A stretch of 60,736 bases of DNA from Bacteroidales bacterium (GCA_015493525.1 WGCY01000024.1:1-60736), one strand, 5' to 3'. Shown: positions 28,153 through 37,828, counted from the stretch's first letter. Program-made: numbers and translations. The notes: generated from the sequence alone by a model not told the origin.

Positions 28153-30330
28153 CTATTTTATCCTCATTATTTTCTCCACGCCTTTCACCAGTTTTATTTT
28201 GTGTACCAGCTGGTCGAGGTGCTCGTGGTTTCTAATCATCAAACTGACACGGCCCTCAAATTTCTTCCCTTTGGTGGTAAAATTTATGGAGCGCATGTTC
28301 ACACGCAAATCACCCGTAATGGCTTTGGTAACAGCCTCCACAATGCCCAGTTCATCGCTCCCGACGATTTTCAGGTTAATACGGTAAAAAGGTTTGTCTT
28401 CCGACCCCATCCATTTTACATCCACAATGCGGTAAGGGTACCGTTCGGACAACCGTTTGGCATTGGGACAATTGCGCCGGTGAATGGAGATGCCGCCAAG
28501 TGTTGTAACAAAACCGAAAATATCATCGCCCGGGATGGGATTACAGCATTTGGCAAACCGGTAGTTGATGTTTTTTACATGGTTGCCAATGTAAAGGATG
28601 TCTTCCGGTTTATCCGGATTATCTCCCGCTTTGGAAAGGGATTTTGTCTCTTCCCCTTGTGGTGCAGCCTCTTCCGATTTTTCTTTCAGGTAGTCGTTGA
28701 GGACCGATTTAACAAGTGTCAGGTCAATTTTATCGGTTGCCAGCAGATAGTACAAATCGATGGCCGAATCCATTTTAAAATACTTCACCAGGACATTTAT
28801 CAAGTCATCGGCACTTTTCAGTTTCCAGTTTTTAAATTTCCGCAGCAAAAGGTCTTTCCCTGTTTCGGCTTCTTTGAATTTTTGTTCTTTCAGCTGGCGT
28901 TTTATGTGGTTACGGGCTTTTGTGGTACGGACAAAGCTGACCCAGTCGGCTTTTGGCTTTTGATTTTTGGCCGTAACCACCTCTACCCTGTCGCCATTTT
29001 TCAACACATAACGTATGGGTTTTAGCTTGTTGTTGACACGTGCGCCACTACACTGGTTTCCAACTTTGGTATGGATATCGTAAGCAAAGTCGAGGACTGT
29101 GGAGCCTGCCGGAAGCCGTTTCAAGTCGCCGAGCGGGGTAAAAATATAGACATACTCTTTGGATTTCTGCGACTGGTAAGCATATTCGGCACCAATGGCT
29201 TCGGGATGTTCAAGCACATCACGCACCTGTAACAGCCAATCGTCCACATCTTTGGATTTCATTAGCCCTTTGTACGCCCAATGGGCAGCCTGTCCTTTTT
29301 CGGCAATCTGGTCCATGCGTACAGTCCTGATTTGAACTTCCACCCATTTTTTGTTTGATCCCATAACCGTTGTGTGCAACGATTCATAGCCCGATGCCTT
29401 GGGGGTGGAAATCCAGTCGCGCAGCCGCTTGGGGTTAGGCTGATAAATATTGGTAACGATGGAGTAAGCCATCCAGCAATCTTCTTTTTCCTTTTTTGGG
29501 TTTTTGCTGTTGATGATAATCCGGATGGCGAAAATGTCATAAATCTGTTCAAAATCCACATTCTGCCGTTTCATCTTTTCCCAAATGGAAGAGACCGATT
29601 TGGTACGCCATTTTATTTCAAAATCAAAGCCGGCGGCGATAAGTTCGTGTTCCACAGGCCGGATAAAATCTTTGATATAAACTTCCCGTTTGCTTTTTGT
29701 TGCCTGGATTTTTTCTGAAATACTGTCATAGATGTCAGGGTTCTCAAAGCGCATCAGGTCATTTTCCATCTCGCTTTTTATGTGGTAAAGGCCCAGGCGG
29801 TGGGCAATCGGGATATAGATATATTTTATTTCGTTAAAAAATTTCTTTTTTTGCTTTCCGGTGAGCAGTTCGGGTTTTCTTACATCGTGCAGGCGGTGGG
29901 CCATACGGATCAAGATCACCCGGATGTCATTTACCAGAGAGAGGAACATGTTCCGAAAAGCATCCGACTGAAAAGATATCCGCTCTGTTTGCAGCGAGGA
30001 TATCTTTTTGAACCCCTGAATAATTTCCAGCACATTCGGGCCAAAGTCCCTCACTATTTTTTCGCTTATCTGCTCATCGTCAGTATCCACGGAATGAAGC
30101 AGGGCACAAACAGCGGAAGTAGGGCCCAGGCTGATTTCTTTCATGGCAATGAGGGCCACATCAATATGATGCAAAATCAACGGTGAACCGTCCGGCATCT
30201 TTTTTCCATCGTAGGCTTTTGAAGCCATGTTAAAGGCTTTCTGTACCTCACGATGGGATGTTGCATCCCCTTTTGCATCCAGCCAGTCAAACAACTCTTC
30301 CAGTTTCTCTCGAACCAATTTATTTTTCAT
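28153..30330 (-). CDS. relA: RelA/SpoT-type (p)ppGpp synthetase with degenerate hydrolase domain
   Basis: This 725-residue protein has all the long-RSH parts: an HD-like domain (about 20-175), the synthetase (about 230-350), TGS (KEYVYIFTPLGDLKRLPAGSTVLDFA, from about 390), a zinc-finger-like HRRNCPNAKRL and a C-terminal ACT domain. The synthetase residues look intact: YDIFAIR with Asp265, SGYESLHTT with Tyr315 and His319, and EVQIRTVRMDQIAEKGQAAHW. The hydrolase site is not: the HD pair reads HS (Ser80 in LLHSVDTD), the nearby ED reads TD, and the second metal Asp (A-D-R-L-H-N) is His145 in AHRLHDVR. It therefore probably makes but does not destroy (p)ppGpp. No promoter box is obvious. Confidence 0.9.
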   Translation of the reverse strand: MKNKLVREKLEELFDWLDAKGDATSHREVQKAFNMASKAYDGKKMPDGSPLILHHIDVALIAMKEISLGPTSAVCALLHSVDTDDEQISEKIVRDFGPNVLEIIQGFKKISSLQTERISFQSDAFRNMFLSLVNDIRVILIRMAHRLHDVRKPELLTGKQKKKFFNEIKYIYIPIAHRLGLYHIKSEMENDLMRFENPDIYDSISEKIQATKSKREVYIKDFIRPVEHELIAAGFDFEIKWRTKSVSSIWEKMKRQNVDFEQIYDIFAIRIIINSKNPKKEKEDCWMAYSIVTNIYQPNPKRLRDWISTPKASGYESLHTTVMGSNKKWVEVQIRTVRMDQIAEKGQAAHWAYKGLMKSKDVDDWLLQVRDVLEHPEAIGAEYAYQSQKSKEYVYIFTPLGDLKRLPAGSTVLDFAYDIHTKVGNQCSGARVNNKLKPIRYVLKNGDRVEVVTAKNQKPKADWVSFVRTTKARNHIKRQLKEQKFKEAETGKDLLLRKFKNWKLKSADDLINVLVKYFKMDSAIDLYYLLATDKIDLTLVKSVLNDYLKEKSEEAAPQGEETKSLSKAGDNPDKPEDILYIGNHVKNINYRFAKCCNPIPGDDIFGFVTTLGGISIHRRNCPNAKRLSERYPYRIVDVKWMGSEDKPFYRINLKIVGSDELGIVEAVTKAITGDLRVNMRSINFTTKGKKFEGRVSLMIRNHEHLDQLVHKIKLVKGVEKIMRIK

Positions 30331-30386
30331 TCGCTTTCTTCACTGTTCCGGTGAGGGAGGTCATTTAGTCATGCAGGTATTTACAT

Positions 30387-31382
30387 TTACTTATCTTTTT
30401 CGGTTGGCCCTGTTCCGATTCCGGGATCTTCTGCAATGGAATCGCGCATTTTTGTATCGGCCTGAATATTTTTATAGCGGTAATAGTCCATAATGCCGAG
30501 ATTTCCCGAGCGGAAAGCTTCGGCAATGGCCATGGGGATTTCTGCTTCGGCCTGTATCACATTGGCTTTGGCTTCCTGCGCTTTGGCTTTCATTTCCTGT
30601 TCGCTGGCTACTGCCATGGCCCGGCGTTCTTCGGCTTTGGCCTGTGCAATATTTTTATCGGCATTGGCCTGGTCCATCTGCAAAACAGCACCAATATTTT
30701 TACCAATATCAATGTCGGCAATATCGATGGAGAGTATTTCAAAAGCCGTTCCCGAATCCAGCCCTTTCTCAAGGACTACCCGTGAGATACTGTCAGGATT
30801 TTCCAAAACCGCTTTGTGTGAATGAGCTGAGCCAATGGACGATACAATCCCTTCGCCCACACGGGCCAACACAGTTTCTTCTCCGGCACCGCCCACCAGT
30901 TGCCTGATGCTGGCGCGAACCGTAACCCTTGCCGTAGCAATCAGCTGTATCCCATCCTTGGCTACAGCGGTTACCCTTTTTGTGTCAATAACTTTAGGAT
31001 TGACAGACATCTGTACAGCCTCCAGCACATCGCGGCCTGCCAAATCAATGGCCGTAGCGGTTTTAAAATTCAGGTCAATATTGGCTTTGTCAGCCGAAAT
31101 CAATGCGTTAACGACTTGCCGAACCCTTCCCCCTGCAAGATAGTGGGCTTCCAGGTCATCCCGTTTAAGATGAAGTCCCGCTTTGGTGGCAGTAATCAGG
31201 CTCCTCACAATGATTCCAGGTGGAACTTTGCGCCAGCGCATAAGGACCAACTGAATAAGGGAAATGCGGACCCCGGAGACAAATGCGGTAAACCACAACC
31301 CCACAGGAATAAAATAGAGTAAAACCCAAAGGATAAAAATAGCACCGACGGCTGCCGCAAAAATGATATAAGTACTTGCCAT
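30387..31382 (-). CDS. floA: Flotillin-like protein FloA
   Basis: FloA (UPF0365/YqfA type) scaffolds functional membrane microdomains. An N-terminal membrane helix (residues 5-45) is followed by a conserved central region ([68 protein letters not shown]) and a long Ala/Glu-rich coiled coil ([20 protein letters not shown]). The length of 331 fits the family. It is the last gene of a clpS-nfeD-floA unit, with four-base gaps. The nfeD neighbour is the usual partner. Confidence 0.93.
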   Translation of the reverse strand: MASTYIIFAAAVGAIFILWVLLYFIPVGLWFTAFVSGVRISLIQLVLMRWRKVPPGIIVRSLITATKAGLHLKRDDLEAHYLAGGRVRQVVNALISADKANIDLNFKTATAIDLAGRDVLEAVQMSVNPKVIDTKRVTAVAKDGIQLIATARVTVRASIRQLVGGAGEETVLARVGEGIVSSIGSAHSHKAVLENPDSISRVVLEKGLDSGTAFEILSIDIADIDIGKNIGAVLQMDQANADKNIAQAKAEERRAMAVASEQEMKAKAQEAKANVIQAEAEIPMAIAEAFRSGNLGIMDYYRYKNIQADTKMRDSIAEDPGIGTGPTEKDK

Positions 31383-31386
31383 AATA

Positions 31387-31854
31387 TTAGGTTGTTATTT
31401 GTTTGATAAATATTTTATTTTCAAATATTCTGACAATCTCCACCGGTGTTCCGGTATTCAGATAATCAGTTCCCGCATCGACCTCCACATGGTGGTTGCC
31501 AAAAACAGCTTTTCCCATGGGTGCACAACGGGAGATGGTCTCGCCGCGCATTCCAACCTTCAGGCCCATGTCATCCAGTGTACGCACTTTGCCCGTAACA
31601 GAAGTTTTTAATTGGGCCCTTTTCCAGGTTTTTGAACGCAGCATAACCGCCATGCCCGAGGCACTGACCAGAACAGTGATGATTAGGGTAATATTTCCGG
31701 CAGCCGTGCCCTCCCTGGAATAGGCCAGCCACACACCTTCGGCCATAAGCAGAAATCCGAGGATACCCGTAATCCCTACGCCCGGGATAACCATAATCTC
31801 CAACGCCAGCAGGGCAAGCCCCACCAGAATTAAAATAACAACAACAGCCCACAT
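31387..31854 (-). CDS. NfeD-like membrane protein
   Basis: The short form of NfeD: three to four hydrophobic segments ([62 protein letters not shown]) and a C-terminal OB-fold domain ([40 protein letters not shown]). NfeD proteins partner flotillins/stomatins, and here the gene lies four bases before floA. The long form's N-terminal ClpP-like protease domain is absent. Confidence 0.88.
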   Translation of the reverse strand: MWAVVVILILVGLALLALEIMVIPGVGITGILGFLLMAEGVWLAYSREGTAAGNITLIITVLVSASGMAVMLRSKTWKRAQLKTSVTGKVRTLDDMGLKVGMRGETISRCAPMGKAVFGNHHVEVDAGTDYLNTGTPVEIVRIFENKIFIKQITT

Positions 31855-31858
31855 ACGC

Positions 31859-32134
31859 TTATTGTATTTCTACTGTTAACTGTTTTAGGACCATTGCCTT
31901 GTAACACGGTTTAAGTTCCTCCAAAGTTCCGTTTTTTATTGAACATTTTCCTTTGAAATGGGCGATGAGGGCGCAATTTTCAGCTTGATGCGGGTTGTGG
32001 CCGCAAACTTCTATTAATGTCTCTATCACAAAATCAAAAGTGTTTACATCATCATTAAAGAGAATGAGTTTCCTGCCCACATTGCCCTGCAAGTCAGTTC
32101 CGGAATCAGGCAACTTTTTTTCTTTGGTTGTCAT
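31859..32134 (-). CDS. clpS: ClpS, adaptor of the ClpAP/ClpCP protease
   Basis: ClpS delivers N-degron substrates to the Clp protease. The 91 residues contain the family core: LILFNDDVNTFDFVIETLIEVCGH and HQAENCALIAHFKGKCSI, and the helix around EELKPCYKAMVLKQLTVEIQ. The N-end binding residues (ND dyad before the VNT segment, and His65-equivalent in the AHFKGK part) appear present. It heads the unit with nfeD and floA (four-base gaps) behind a good promoter. The ClpS-flotillin linkage is unusual in my experience. Confidence 0.9.
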   Translation of the reverse strand: MTTKEKKLPDSGTDLQGNVGRKLILFNDDVNTFDFVIETLIEVCGHNPHQAENCALIAHFKGKCSIKNGTLEELKPCYKAMVLKQLTVEIQ

Positions 32135-32156
32135 ATTTTATCAAATGATGTTTGTA

Positions 32157-32164
32157 CAAATGTA
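32157..32164 (-). promoter_or_regulatory. -7 box of the clpS-nfeD-floA operon
   Basis: The minus strand reads TACATTTG, a perfect match 23 bases before the clpS ATG. Confidence 0.7.
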
Positions 32165-32219
32165 ATGAAAAATAAAATGTAGCAGACAAAAAATTCCTAA
32201 TCTTTGTTAACCGGATGCC

Positions 32220-33446
32220 TTATTCGTACCGGAGTGCACTGGCCGGTGTTATGCGCATGATATAAAATGAAGGGACTATGAGCATGAGCAAACAAAGAAA
32301 AAAAGTACCCGCATTGAGCAACAGAAAGTTTACAACAGATAATGAGACAGGGACATACGAAACATAATAATTAACAGGATTCAAATGGAACAGATGAAAA
32401 TAATATTGGGCAAAATAGAAAAGCAGGCCGAGGAGGTTGCCCCACAACATGCCGCGTCCAACAATATAGGCAGCTTTGTAAAGAAAAATTTTCTGAATTG
32501 TGCGGTTGTTGCTTCCCAGTGTTTTTAAAATGCCTACCATGCCGGTCCGTTCGATAATAAGAATAAACAGGGTGGAAATCATGGTGATCCCTGCCACAAG
32601 GATCATAAGTACCAGAATGACCACCACATTGGTGTCCAGCAGGTCAAGCCAATTGAATATTTCGGGGTAAGCATCATAAATGGTGTTGATATTCAGGTTG
32701 TAAGGGATACTGTTATAAATATTTTGTGCTATGGCCTTCAGCTTCTTAAAGTCGCGGACCTGTATTTCCACACATCCCACCTGGCCGGGTTTCCACCCGT
32801 TGAGGTGTTGTATCTGCCGAAGGTCGCCAATGAGGAAACGGTTGTCAAATTCTTCGATGCCGGTGTTGTAAATCCCGCTGATGACAAGCTTGCGCCCCAG
32901 TGCTGCCGTGGCCTCTTTTCCAATAAACCAGATACGAACGGCATCGCCGGGTTTTAGCCTGAGTTTTGTGGCCAGTTTTTGTGAAATCAGGATTTGCCTG
33001 CCCGGTTTACTTTCTTTAAAATCAGGAATATGTCCCGCTACCAGGTTTTCTTTCAAAAACTGCCAGTTATAGTTCCTGCCCACCCCTTTGAGTATGACAC
33101 CCTGAATCTGGTCCGCTGTTTTCAGCACGCCCCCTTTTTGTGCCGTAAACTGGAGGTGCGTGATTTCGGGATTGTCGCGAAGCTTTTCCAGAAATTTTGT
33201 CCCGGTGGCTACCGGACTTTCCTCCAGTGATTCGTTGCGCGTAAATGCCACCACTTCCATCGGGGCCGAGAAACCCACCACCTTGTTGCGGATAGAGTTT
33301 TTAAAACCTATGACAATGGCCACCGAAACAATCATCAGTGCCAGCCCCAGGGCAATGCTCACAACAGCAATACGGATGATGGGACGTGCATACTCTTCCG
33401 TACGTCCCGGGGCAATGTGTTTCGCAATGAAATAGGCAACGTTCAA
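32220..33446 (-). CDS. LolC/LolE-type ABC transporter permease (FtsX domain)
   Basis: A 408-residue inner-membrane permease of the lipoprotein-export/MacB-like class. One N-terminal helix (RIAVVSIALGLALMIVSVAIVIGF) is followed by a large periplasmic domain (about 50-265) and three C-terminal helices of the FtsX domain (VVVILVLMILVAGITMISTLFILIIERT, GMVGILKTLGSNNRTIQKIFLYKAAYIVGRG and LLNAGTFFLCLLMLIVPSFYIMRITPASALRYE). The pattern fits LolC/E, which extract lipoproteins from the inner membrane. The ATPase partner (LolD) is not adjacent, so the role is likely but not proven. A promoter box is directly upstream. Confidence 0.88.
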   Translation of the reverse strand: MNVAYFIAKHIAPGRTEEYARPIIRIAVVSIALGLALMIVSVAIVIGFKNSIRNKVVGFSAPMEVVAFTRNESLEESPVATGTKFLEKLRDNPEITHLQFTAQKGGVLKTADQIQGVILKGVGRNYNWQFLKENLVAGHIPDFKESKPGRQILISQKLATKLRLKPGDAVRIWFIGKEATAALGRKLVISGIYNTGIEEFDNRFLIGDLRQIQHLNGWKPGQVGCVEIQVRDFKKLKAIAQNIYNSIPYNLNINTIYDAYPEIFNWLDLLDTNVVVILVLMILVAGITMISTLFILIIERTGMVGILKTLGSNNRTIQKIFLYKAAYIVGRGMLWGNLLGLLFYFAQYYFHLFHLNPVNYYVSYVPVSLSVVNFLLLNAGTFFLCLLMLIVPSFYIMRITPASALRYE

Positions 33447-33461
33447 AACTGATTTTTTTTA

Positions 33462-33469
33462 CAAAATTA
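33462..33469 (-). promoter_or_regulatory. -7 box of the LolC/E-type permease
   Basis: The minus strand reads TAATTTTG, 16 bases before the ATG at 33446. It lies back to back with the promoter of the NamZ-like gene. Confidence 0.65.
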
Positions 33470-33500
33470 TCATTTCCTTTATTACAACGACAGACTTTCA

Positions 33501-33508
33501 TACATTTG
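33501..33508 (+). promoter_or_regulatory. -7 box of the NamZ-like gene
   Basis: TACATTTG is a perfect match 24 bases before the ATG at 33532. Confidence 0.7.
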
Positions 33509-33531
33509 TCTCACTTAAAATCATACATCTC

Positions 33532-34728
33532 ATGAAAAGAATTTTATCCCTGTTTGTCCTCATGCTTTTTGGCATAACGTCCTGCACCGCACAGCACCGG
33601 CATCCGGTATTGACAAATTATAAACAAATTGTTACCGGCGACGAGCAAACGGCTGTTTATTTTCCAATGTTGCAGGGGAAAAAGATTGCGGTAGTGGCAA
33701 ACCAAAGTGCTATTATCGGAAAAACGAACCTGGTGGATTCACTTTTGTCCGCAGGAATACAGGTTGTCCGTATTTTCAGCCCGGAGCATGGTTTCAGGGG
33801 AAACAAAAGTGCAGGTGCCCATATTAACAATGGCGTGGATGCCGAAACAGGCCTGCCCATTGTCTCCCTGTACGGAAAGCACAGAAAGCCCACTGTGGAA
33901 GATTTAAAAGGGGTGGATATGGTACTCTTTGATTTGCAGGATGTGGGCACCCGGTTTTATACTTATATCTCCACCATGACATTGGTTATGCAGGCCTGTG
34001 CCGAAAACCACATACCCATGATTGTACTTGACCGCCCCAACCCCAACGGTTTTTACGTAGATGGACCGGTGTTAATACCCAAGCTCAAATCGTTCGTCGG
34101 GATGCACCCCGTGCCGATTGTTTATGGGATGACCATTGGCGAATATGCCCGCATGGTCAACGGGGAACACTGGCTTCAGAATGGCGTAACCTGTAACCTG
34201 ACCGTTATCCCCATGAAGAAATATACCCGAAATATGATAGTGAAACTTCCCGTGAAGCCTTCTCCGAACCTTCCCGACTGGCAAGCGGTGTATCTTTATC
34301 CTTCACTCTGTCTTTTGGAAGGGACAGTGGTGAGCGTGGGACGCGGAACCGACAAACCATTTCAGGTCTACGGCTATCCGGGGATGAAAGGCGGGTATGT
34401 CTTTACGCCGCGAAGCATTCCGGGTGCCAGCCTGCATCCCAAGTTTCAGGGCAAAACCTGCCGGGGAGAAGATTTGACGGCTTTCGCCGAAAATTATCCA
34501 CACAACCCGCCCCGTATAGAGTTGAAATGGTTGCTGTCGGCTTATCACCAGCTTAAAGCGATGGGTGTCCATCCGTTTTTCAGGGGCTCTTTTGACCGGT
34601 TGGCCGGCACCGACAGCCTGCGGTTGCAGCTCGAAAAAGGATATACCGAAAAACAAATCCGCCAAAGCTGGCAGAAAGGTTTGAAGAAATTCAAAAAGAT
34701 AAGGGAAAAATACCTTCTCTACCGATAA
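33532..34728 (+). CDS. namZ: NamZ-type exo-N-acetylmuramidase (DUF1343) lipoprotein
   Basis: DUF1343 proteins include NamZ, which removes terminal N-acetylmuramic acid from peptidoglycan fragments. The signal peptide ends in a lipobox (GITSC, Cys18), so the protein is probably lipid-anchored in the periplasm. Family signatures include VANQSAIIGKTNLVDSLLSAG, FSPEHGFRGNKSAGAHI, LPIVSLYGKHRKPT, DLQDVGTRFYTYISTM and LDRPNPNGFYVDGPVL. Its 398 residues are the normal size. This suggests cell-wall recycling or scavenging. It converges on nfo 16 bases away. Confidence 0.88.
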   Translation: MKRILSLFVLMLFGITSCTAQHRHPVLTNYKQIVTGDEQTAVYFPMLQGKKIAVVANQSAIIGKTNLVDSLLSAGIQVVRIFSPEHGFRGNKSAGAHINNGVDAETGLPIVSLYGKHRKPTVEDLKGVDMVLFDLQDVGTRFYTYISTMTLVMQACAENHIPMIVLDRPNPNGFYVDGPVLIPKLKSFVGMHPVPIVYGMTIGEYARMVNGEHWLQNGVTCNLTVIPMKKYTRNMIVKLPVKPSPNLPDWQAVYLYPSLCLLEGTVVSVGRGTDKPFQVYGYPGMKGGYVFTPRSIPGASLHPKFQGKTCRGEDLTAFAENYPHNPPRIELKWLLSAYHQLKAMGVHPFFRGSFDRLAGTDSLRLQLEKGYTEKQIRQSWQKGLKKFKKIREKYLLYR

Positions 34729-34744
34729 TTTATTTGCTTTTATT

Positions 34745-35590
34745 TTATTTCCCGGTAAGGGAATAAAGCATTTCAATCTCCTGCGGCCAGAGATTGGGAT
34801 CCGGTGTCTCCAGTATCAGCGGCATATCATCAAAACGCGGATCGTTCATAATGCGGCGGAAGAGGTTGATGCCGATGAAACCTTTCCCGATGCTGTCATG
34901 ACGGTCCACACGCGTGGCCAGCTCTTTTTTCGAGTCGTTCAGGTGCATACCTTTTAAATACCGAAACCCAACAATAGCATCAAAATCGGCAAATGTCTTG
35001 TCATAACCGGCATCTGTTTTGATATCGTAGCCCGAAGTGTAGGTATGGCAGGTGTCAATGCATACGCCCACGCGGCTTTTATCTTCCACACGGTCGATGA
35101 TATAAGCCAAATGCTCAAAACGAAAGCCAAGGTTGGAACCCTGCCCTGACGTGTTTTCAATGACGGCCGTTACGCCCTGCGTTTTATCCAGTGCAAGGTT
35201 GATGGAATCGGCAATGGTTTGTAAACAAACTTCTTCCGTAATCTTTTTCAGATGCGAACCCGGATGAAAGTTCAGCCGGTCAAGCCCCAGTTGTTCACAG
35301 CGTTGCAACTCATCCAGAAAAGCTGTCCGCGATTTTTCCAAAGGTTCTTTCTCAGGATGGCCGAGGTTTATCAGGTAACTGTCGTGTGGCAGGATTTGAT
35401 AAGGCTCATAGCCGTATTTTTCACAGTTTTCACGAAAAAGGGCAATACTCCTTCCACTCAACGGCTTGGAAAACCACTGCCGCTGGTTTTTGGTAAAAAG
35501 GGCAAACGCTTTTGCCCCGATGGCCTGTGCGTTGACCGGGGCATTCTCTACACCTCCGGAAGCACTGACATGGGCACCGACATATTTCAT
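34745..35590 (-). CDS. nfo: Endonuclease IV
   Basis: Nfo cleaves DNA at abasic sites and processes damaged 3' ends in base excision repair. The 281-residue TIM barrel shows the zinc-ligand set in order: [18 protein letters not shown]-like [65 protein letters not shown] and LILETPDP. All motifs look intact. It is 26 bases downstream of the aminotransferase gene and may share a transcript. Confidence 0.95.
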   Translation of the reverse strand: MKYVGAHVSASGGVENAPVNAQAIGAKAFALFTKNQRQWFSKPLSGRSIALFRENCEKYGYEPYQILPHDSYLINLGHPEKEPLEKSRTAFLDELQRCEQLGLDRLNFHPGSHLKKITEEVCLQTIADSINLALDKTQGVTAVIENTSGQGSNLGFRFEHLAYIIDRVEDKSRVGVCIDTCHTYTSGYDIKTDAGYDKTFADFDAIVGFRYLKGMHLNDSKKELATRVDRHDSIGKGFIGINLFRRIMNDPRFDDMPLILETPDPNLWPQEIEMLYSLTGK

Positions 35591-35616
35591 GGTTTTTGAG
35601 TTTTTTAATTACAGTG

Positions 35617-36819
35617 TTAATAATTTGTCCTTCCCGGATAAACTTTCAAGGCTTCTGCCAGCACTTTCACCGAGCTTTTCAGGTCTTCCACTTTCAGCAC
35701 ATAGCTAATACGGACTTCGTCTTTTCCCTTGCCGGGCGTAGAATAAAATCCGGAGGCTGGTGCCAGCATAACCGTTTGGTTTTCGAATTCAAAATCTTCC
35801 AGTAGCCAGCGGCAGAATTTATCCGAATCGTCAATGGGCAGCCGGGCCACCACATAAAAAGCGCCGGATGGATTGGGGCAGAAAGCCCCTTCAATCTTAT
35901 TAAGTCCTTCTACCACAGCATTCCGGCGGGCAATGTACTCTTTGATGACGGCATCAAAATATTCCCCAGGCGTATCTACGGCCGCTTCGGCGGCAACCTG
36001 CCCGAAAGTTGGCGGGCTGAGCCGGGCCTGTGCAAACTTCAACGCGGTGGACATGACCTCTTTGTTGCGTGAAACCAGCCATCCAATACGTACGCCACAT
36101 GCACTGTACCGTTTTGATACCGAATCAATTAAGATTACATTTTCATCAATACCATCGAGGTACATGGCCGAATAGTGCGTTTTGCCATCGTAGGTAAACT
36201 CGCGGTAAACTTCGTCTGCAATCAGGTACAAATCATATTTTTTTACCAGATCGCGCAGTGTTTCCATCTCCTCTTTGGAGTAAAGATAGCCGGTAGGGTT
36301 GTTGGGATTACAAATCAGAATGGCTTTGGTTTTGTCCGTAATGGCCTGCTCAAAAGCTTCCATGGGGGGCAGTGCGAACCCACTTTCAATATCCGACACG
36401 ATAGGTTTCACCCGAATCCCGGCATTGGTGGCAAAACCGTTGTAGTTGGCATAAAAAGGTTCGGGAATAATGACCTCATCCTCCGGGTCCATAATACTCT
36501 GGAAAGCAAACAGCAAGGCTTCGGAAGCACCGGTTCCCACAATAATCTGGTCGGCGGTAACCTCTATGTTTACCGTTTTATAATAATCTGTGAGACGCTG
36601 GCGTAGCGAAAGCATCCCGGCAGAATGGCTGTATTCAATCACCTTATGGCCGTAGTTGCGGACGGCATTCAAAGCTACTTCCGGCGTTTCAATATCGGGT
36701 TGTCCAATGTTGAGGTGATAAACTTTCCGGCCTTTTTTCTTGGCCTCGTCAGCAAAAGGTACCAGTTTGCGAATGGGCGATTCGGGCATCTGTTGCCCTT
36801 TTAATGAAATTTTTGGCAT
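35617..36819 (-). CDS. PLP-dependent aminotransferase (class I, AspC/AlaT-like)
   Basis: A 400-residue fold-type I aminotransferase. Visible features are the substrate-binding HLNIGQPDIETPE, the PLP contact VGTGASEALLFAFQSIMDPEDEV, AILICNPNNPTGYLYS with the Asn-Pro signature, the Asp-Tyr pair YLIADEVYREF, the Schiff-base Lys in SVSKRYSACGVRIGW, and the carboxylate-binding Arg in DEVRISYVL. Aspartate or aromatic amino acids are likely substrates, but the group is too broad to decide. It lies 15 bases downstream of the DUF1573 gene, so the two are probably one transcript. Confidence 0.9.
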   Translation of the reverse strand: MPKISLKGQQMPESPIRKLVPFADEAKKKGRKVYHLNIGQPDIETPEVALNAVRNYGHKVIEYSHSAGMLSLRQRLTDYYKTVNIEVTADQIIVGTGASEALLFAFQSIMDPEDEVIIPEPFYANYNGFATNAGIRVKPIVSDIESGFALPPMEAFEQAITDKTKAILICNPNNPTGYLYSKEEMETLRDLVKKYDLYLIADEVYREFTYDGKTHYSAMYLDGIDENVILIDSVSKRYSACGVRIGWLVSRNKEVMSTALKFAQARLSPPTFGQVAAEAAVDTPGEYFDAVIKEYIARRNAVVEGLNKIEGAFCPNPSGAFYVVARLPIDDSDKFCRWLLEDFEFENQTVMLAPASGFYSTPGKGKDEVRISYVLKVEDLKSSVKVLAEALKVYPGRTNY

Positions 36820-36834
36820 GATATTTTTTGTTAG

Positions 36835-37281
36835 TTATTTTCGAATAGGTGTTCCTGCATCATTGGCCTGTTTTACCGGTAACATAGGTTTCGGACGGGG
36901 AACCACTTCACCCTGAATATGAAGCACAACCGGTTTATCCGCATTGGAATAAACGGTAACCGTTTTGTTAAACCTCCCAATGATATGCGTATTGTATGTT
37001 ACGCTGATAACTCCCGAATCGCCGGGAAGTATCGGTGCTTTGGGCCAGGTGGGGACAGTGCAACCGCAGGAAGAACGGGGCCGCGACAAAAGTAACGGTT
37101 CGTTGCCGGTATTCACAAATTTGAAATTATGGGTTCCCTCCGAGCTGTAATAGATTTTGTTGAAATTATGGGCCGTTTGATCAAATTTCAAAGCGGCACG
37201 AACTGAATTTGTTGTTTTTTGCTGGCCCTGGGCCTGAAACATAAAAAATACAAACCCCAATAAAATAATTATCTTTTTCAT
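36835..37281 (-). CDS. DUF1573 periplasmic protein
   Basis: The 148-residue protein starts with a signal peptide (MKKIIILLGFVFFMFQAQG) and consists of one immunoglobulin-like DUF1573 domain: FDQTAHNFNKIYYSSEGTH, then FKFVNTGNEPLLLSRPRSSCGCTVPTWPK with the family's CGC, and GVISVTYNTHIIGRFNKTVTVYSN. The function of the family is unknown. It heads a unit with the aminotransferase and has its own promoter box. Confidence 0.88.
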   Translation of the reverse strand: MKKIIILLGFVFFMFQAQGQQKTTNSVRAALKFDQTAHNFNKIYYSSEGTHNFKFVNTGNEPLLLSRPRSSCGCTVPTWPKAPILPGDSGVISVTYNTHIIGRFNKTVTVYSNADKPVVLHIQGEVVPRPKPMLPVKQANDAGTPIRK

Positions 37282-37306
37282 AGCAGATGACCTGTTTTTT
37301 ATCTTA

Positions 37307-37314
37307 CAAAATTA
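37307..37314 (-). promoter_or_regulatory. -7 box of the DUF1573 gene
   Basis: The minus strand reads TAATTTTG, 26 bases before the ATG at 37281. Confidence 0.65.
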
Positions 37315-37336
37315 ACAATAATCGTTTATCAGGAGT

Positions 37337-37813
37337 CTATGAGTGCCAGTTCTTAAAAGGATTTTTTGTCAGCATGGAATTATAGTACCGTTTGTCGCCG
37401 GTAACCTCCTCTCCCAGCCAATCGGGTTTGTCAAAAGAGAAATTTTCGTCGGGGAGTTCAATCTCCGCAACAGTAAGCCCTTCGTTTTCACCATGAAACT
37501 CATCTACTTCAAAAACCAGGTTGTTACCGGATGGAACAATCTGGCGGATTTTGTCTATCACCCCGGGTTCACACAAACGGAGCAACTCTCCGGCTTCTTC
37601 TGCCGTTATTTGCTTTTCCCATTCATACCGGCTGGTACCGCTATCGTTCATCCGGCCTTTTATCGTCAGATAACCCCGTCCATCCCTGATGCGGACCCTG
37701 ACTGTCCTTTCCGGCACCGACGACAAATATCCCTGAATAACCCTTTCTGCTTTGGTAACAAAAGGTTTATAGTTGCTTTTTACCAAAAACTTCCGCTCAA
37801 TTTCCTGTGGCAT
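37337..37813 (-). CDS. CYTH-domain protein (triphosphate tunnel hydrolase)
   Basis: A 158-residue triphosphate tunnel protein related to class IV adenylate cyclase and bacterial inorganic triphosphatases. The signature ExExK is EIERK (residues 4-8). Other charged tunnel strands are seen: RTVRVRIRDGRGYLTIKG, SRYEWEKQIT, LVFEVDEFHGENEGLTVAEIEL, and a C-terminal EVTGDKRYYNSML. Most bacterial members hydrolyse inorganic triphosphate; substrate here is not known. It is monocistronic with its own promoter. Confidence 0.88.
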   Translation of the reverse strand: MPQEIERKFLVKSNYKPFVTKAERVIQGYLSSVPERTVRVRIRDGRGYLTIKGRMNDSGTSRYEWEKQITAEEAGELLRLCEPGVIDKIRQIVPSGNNLVFEVDEFHGENEGLTVAEIELPDENFSFDKPDWLGEEVTGDKRYYNSMLTKNPFKNWHS

Positions 37814-37828
37814 AACGTTAAATTTTTA

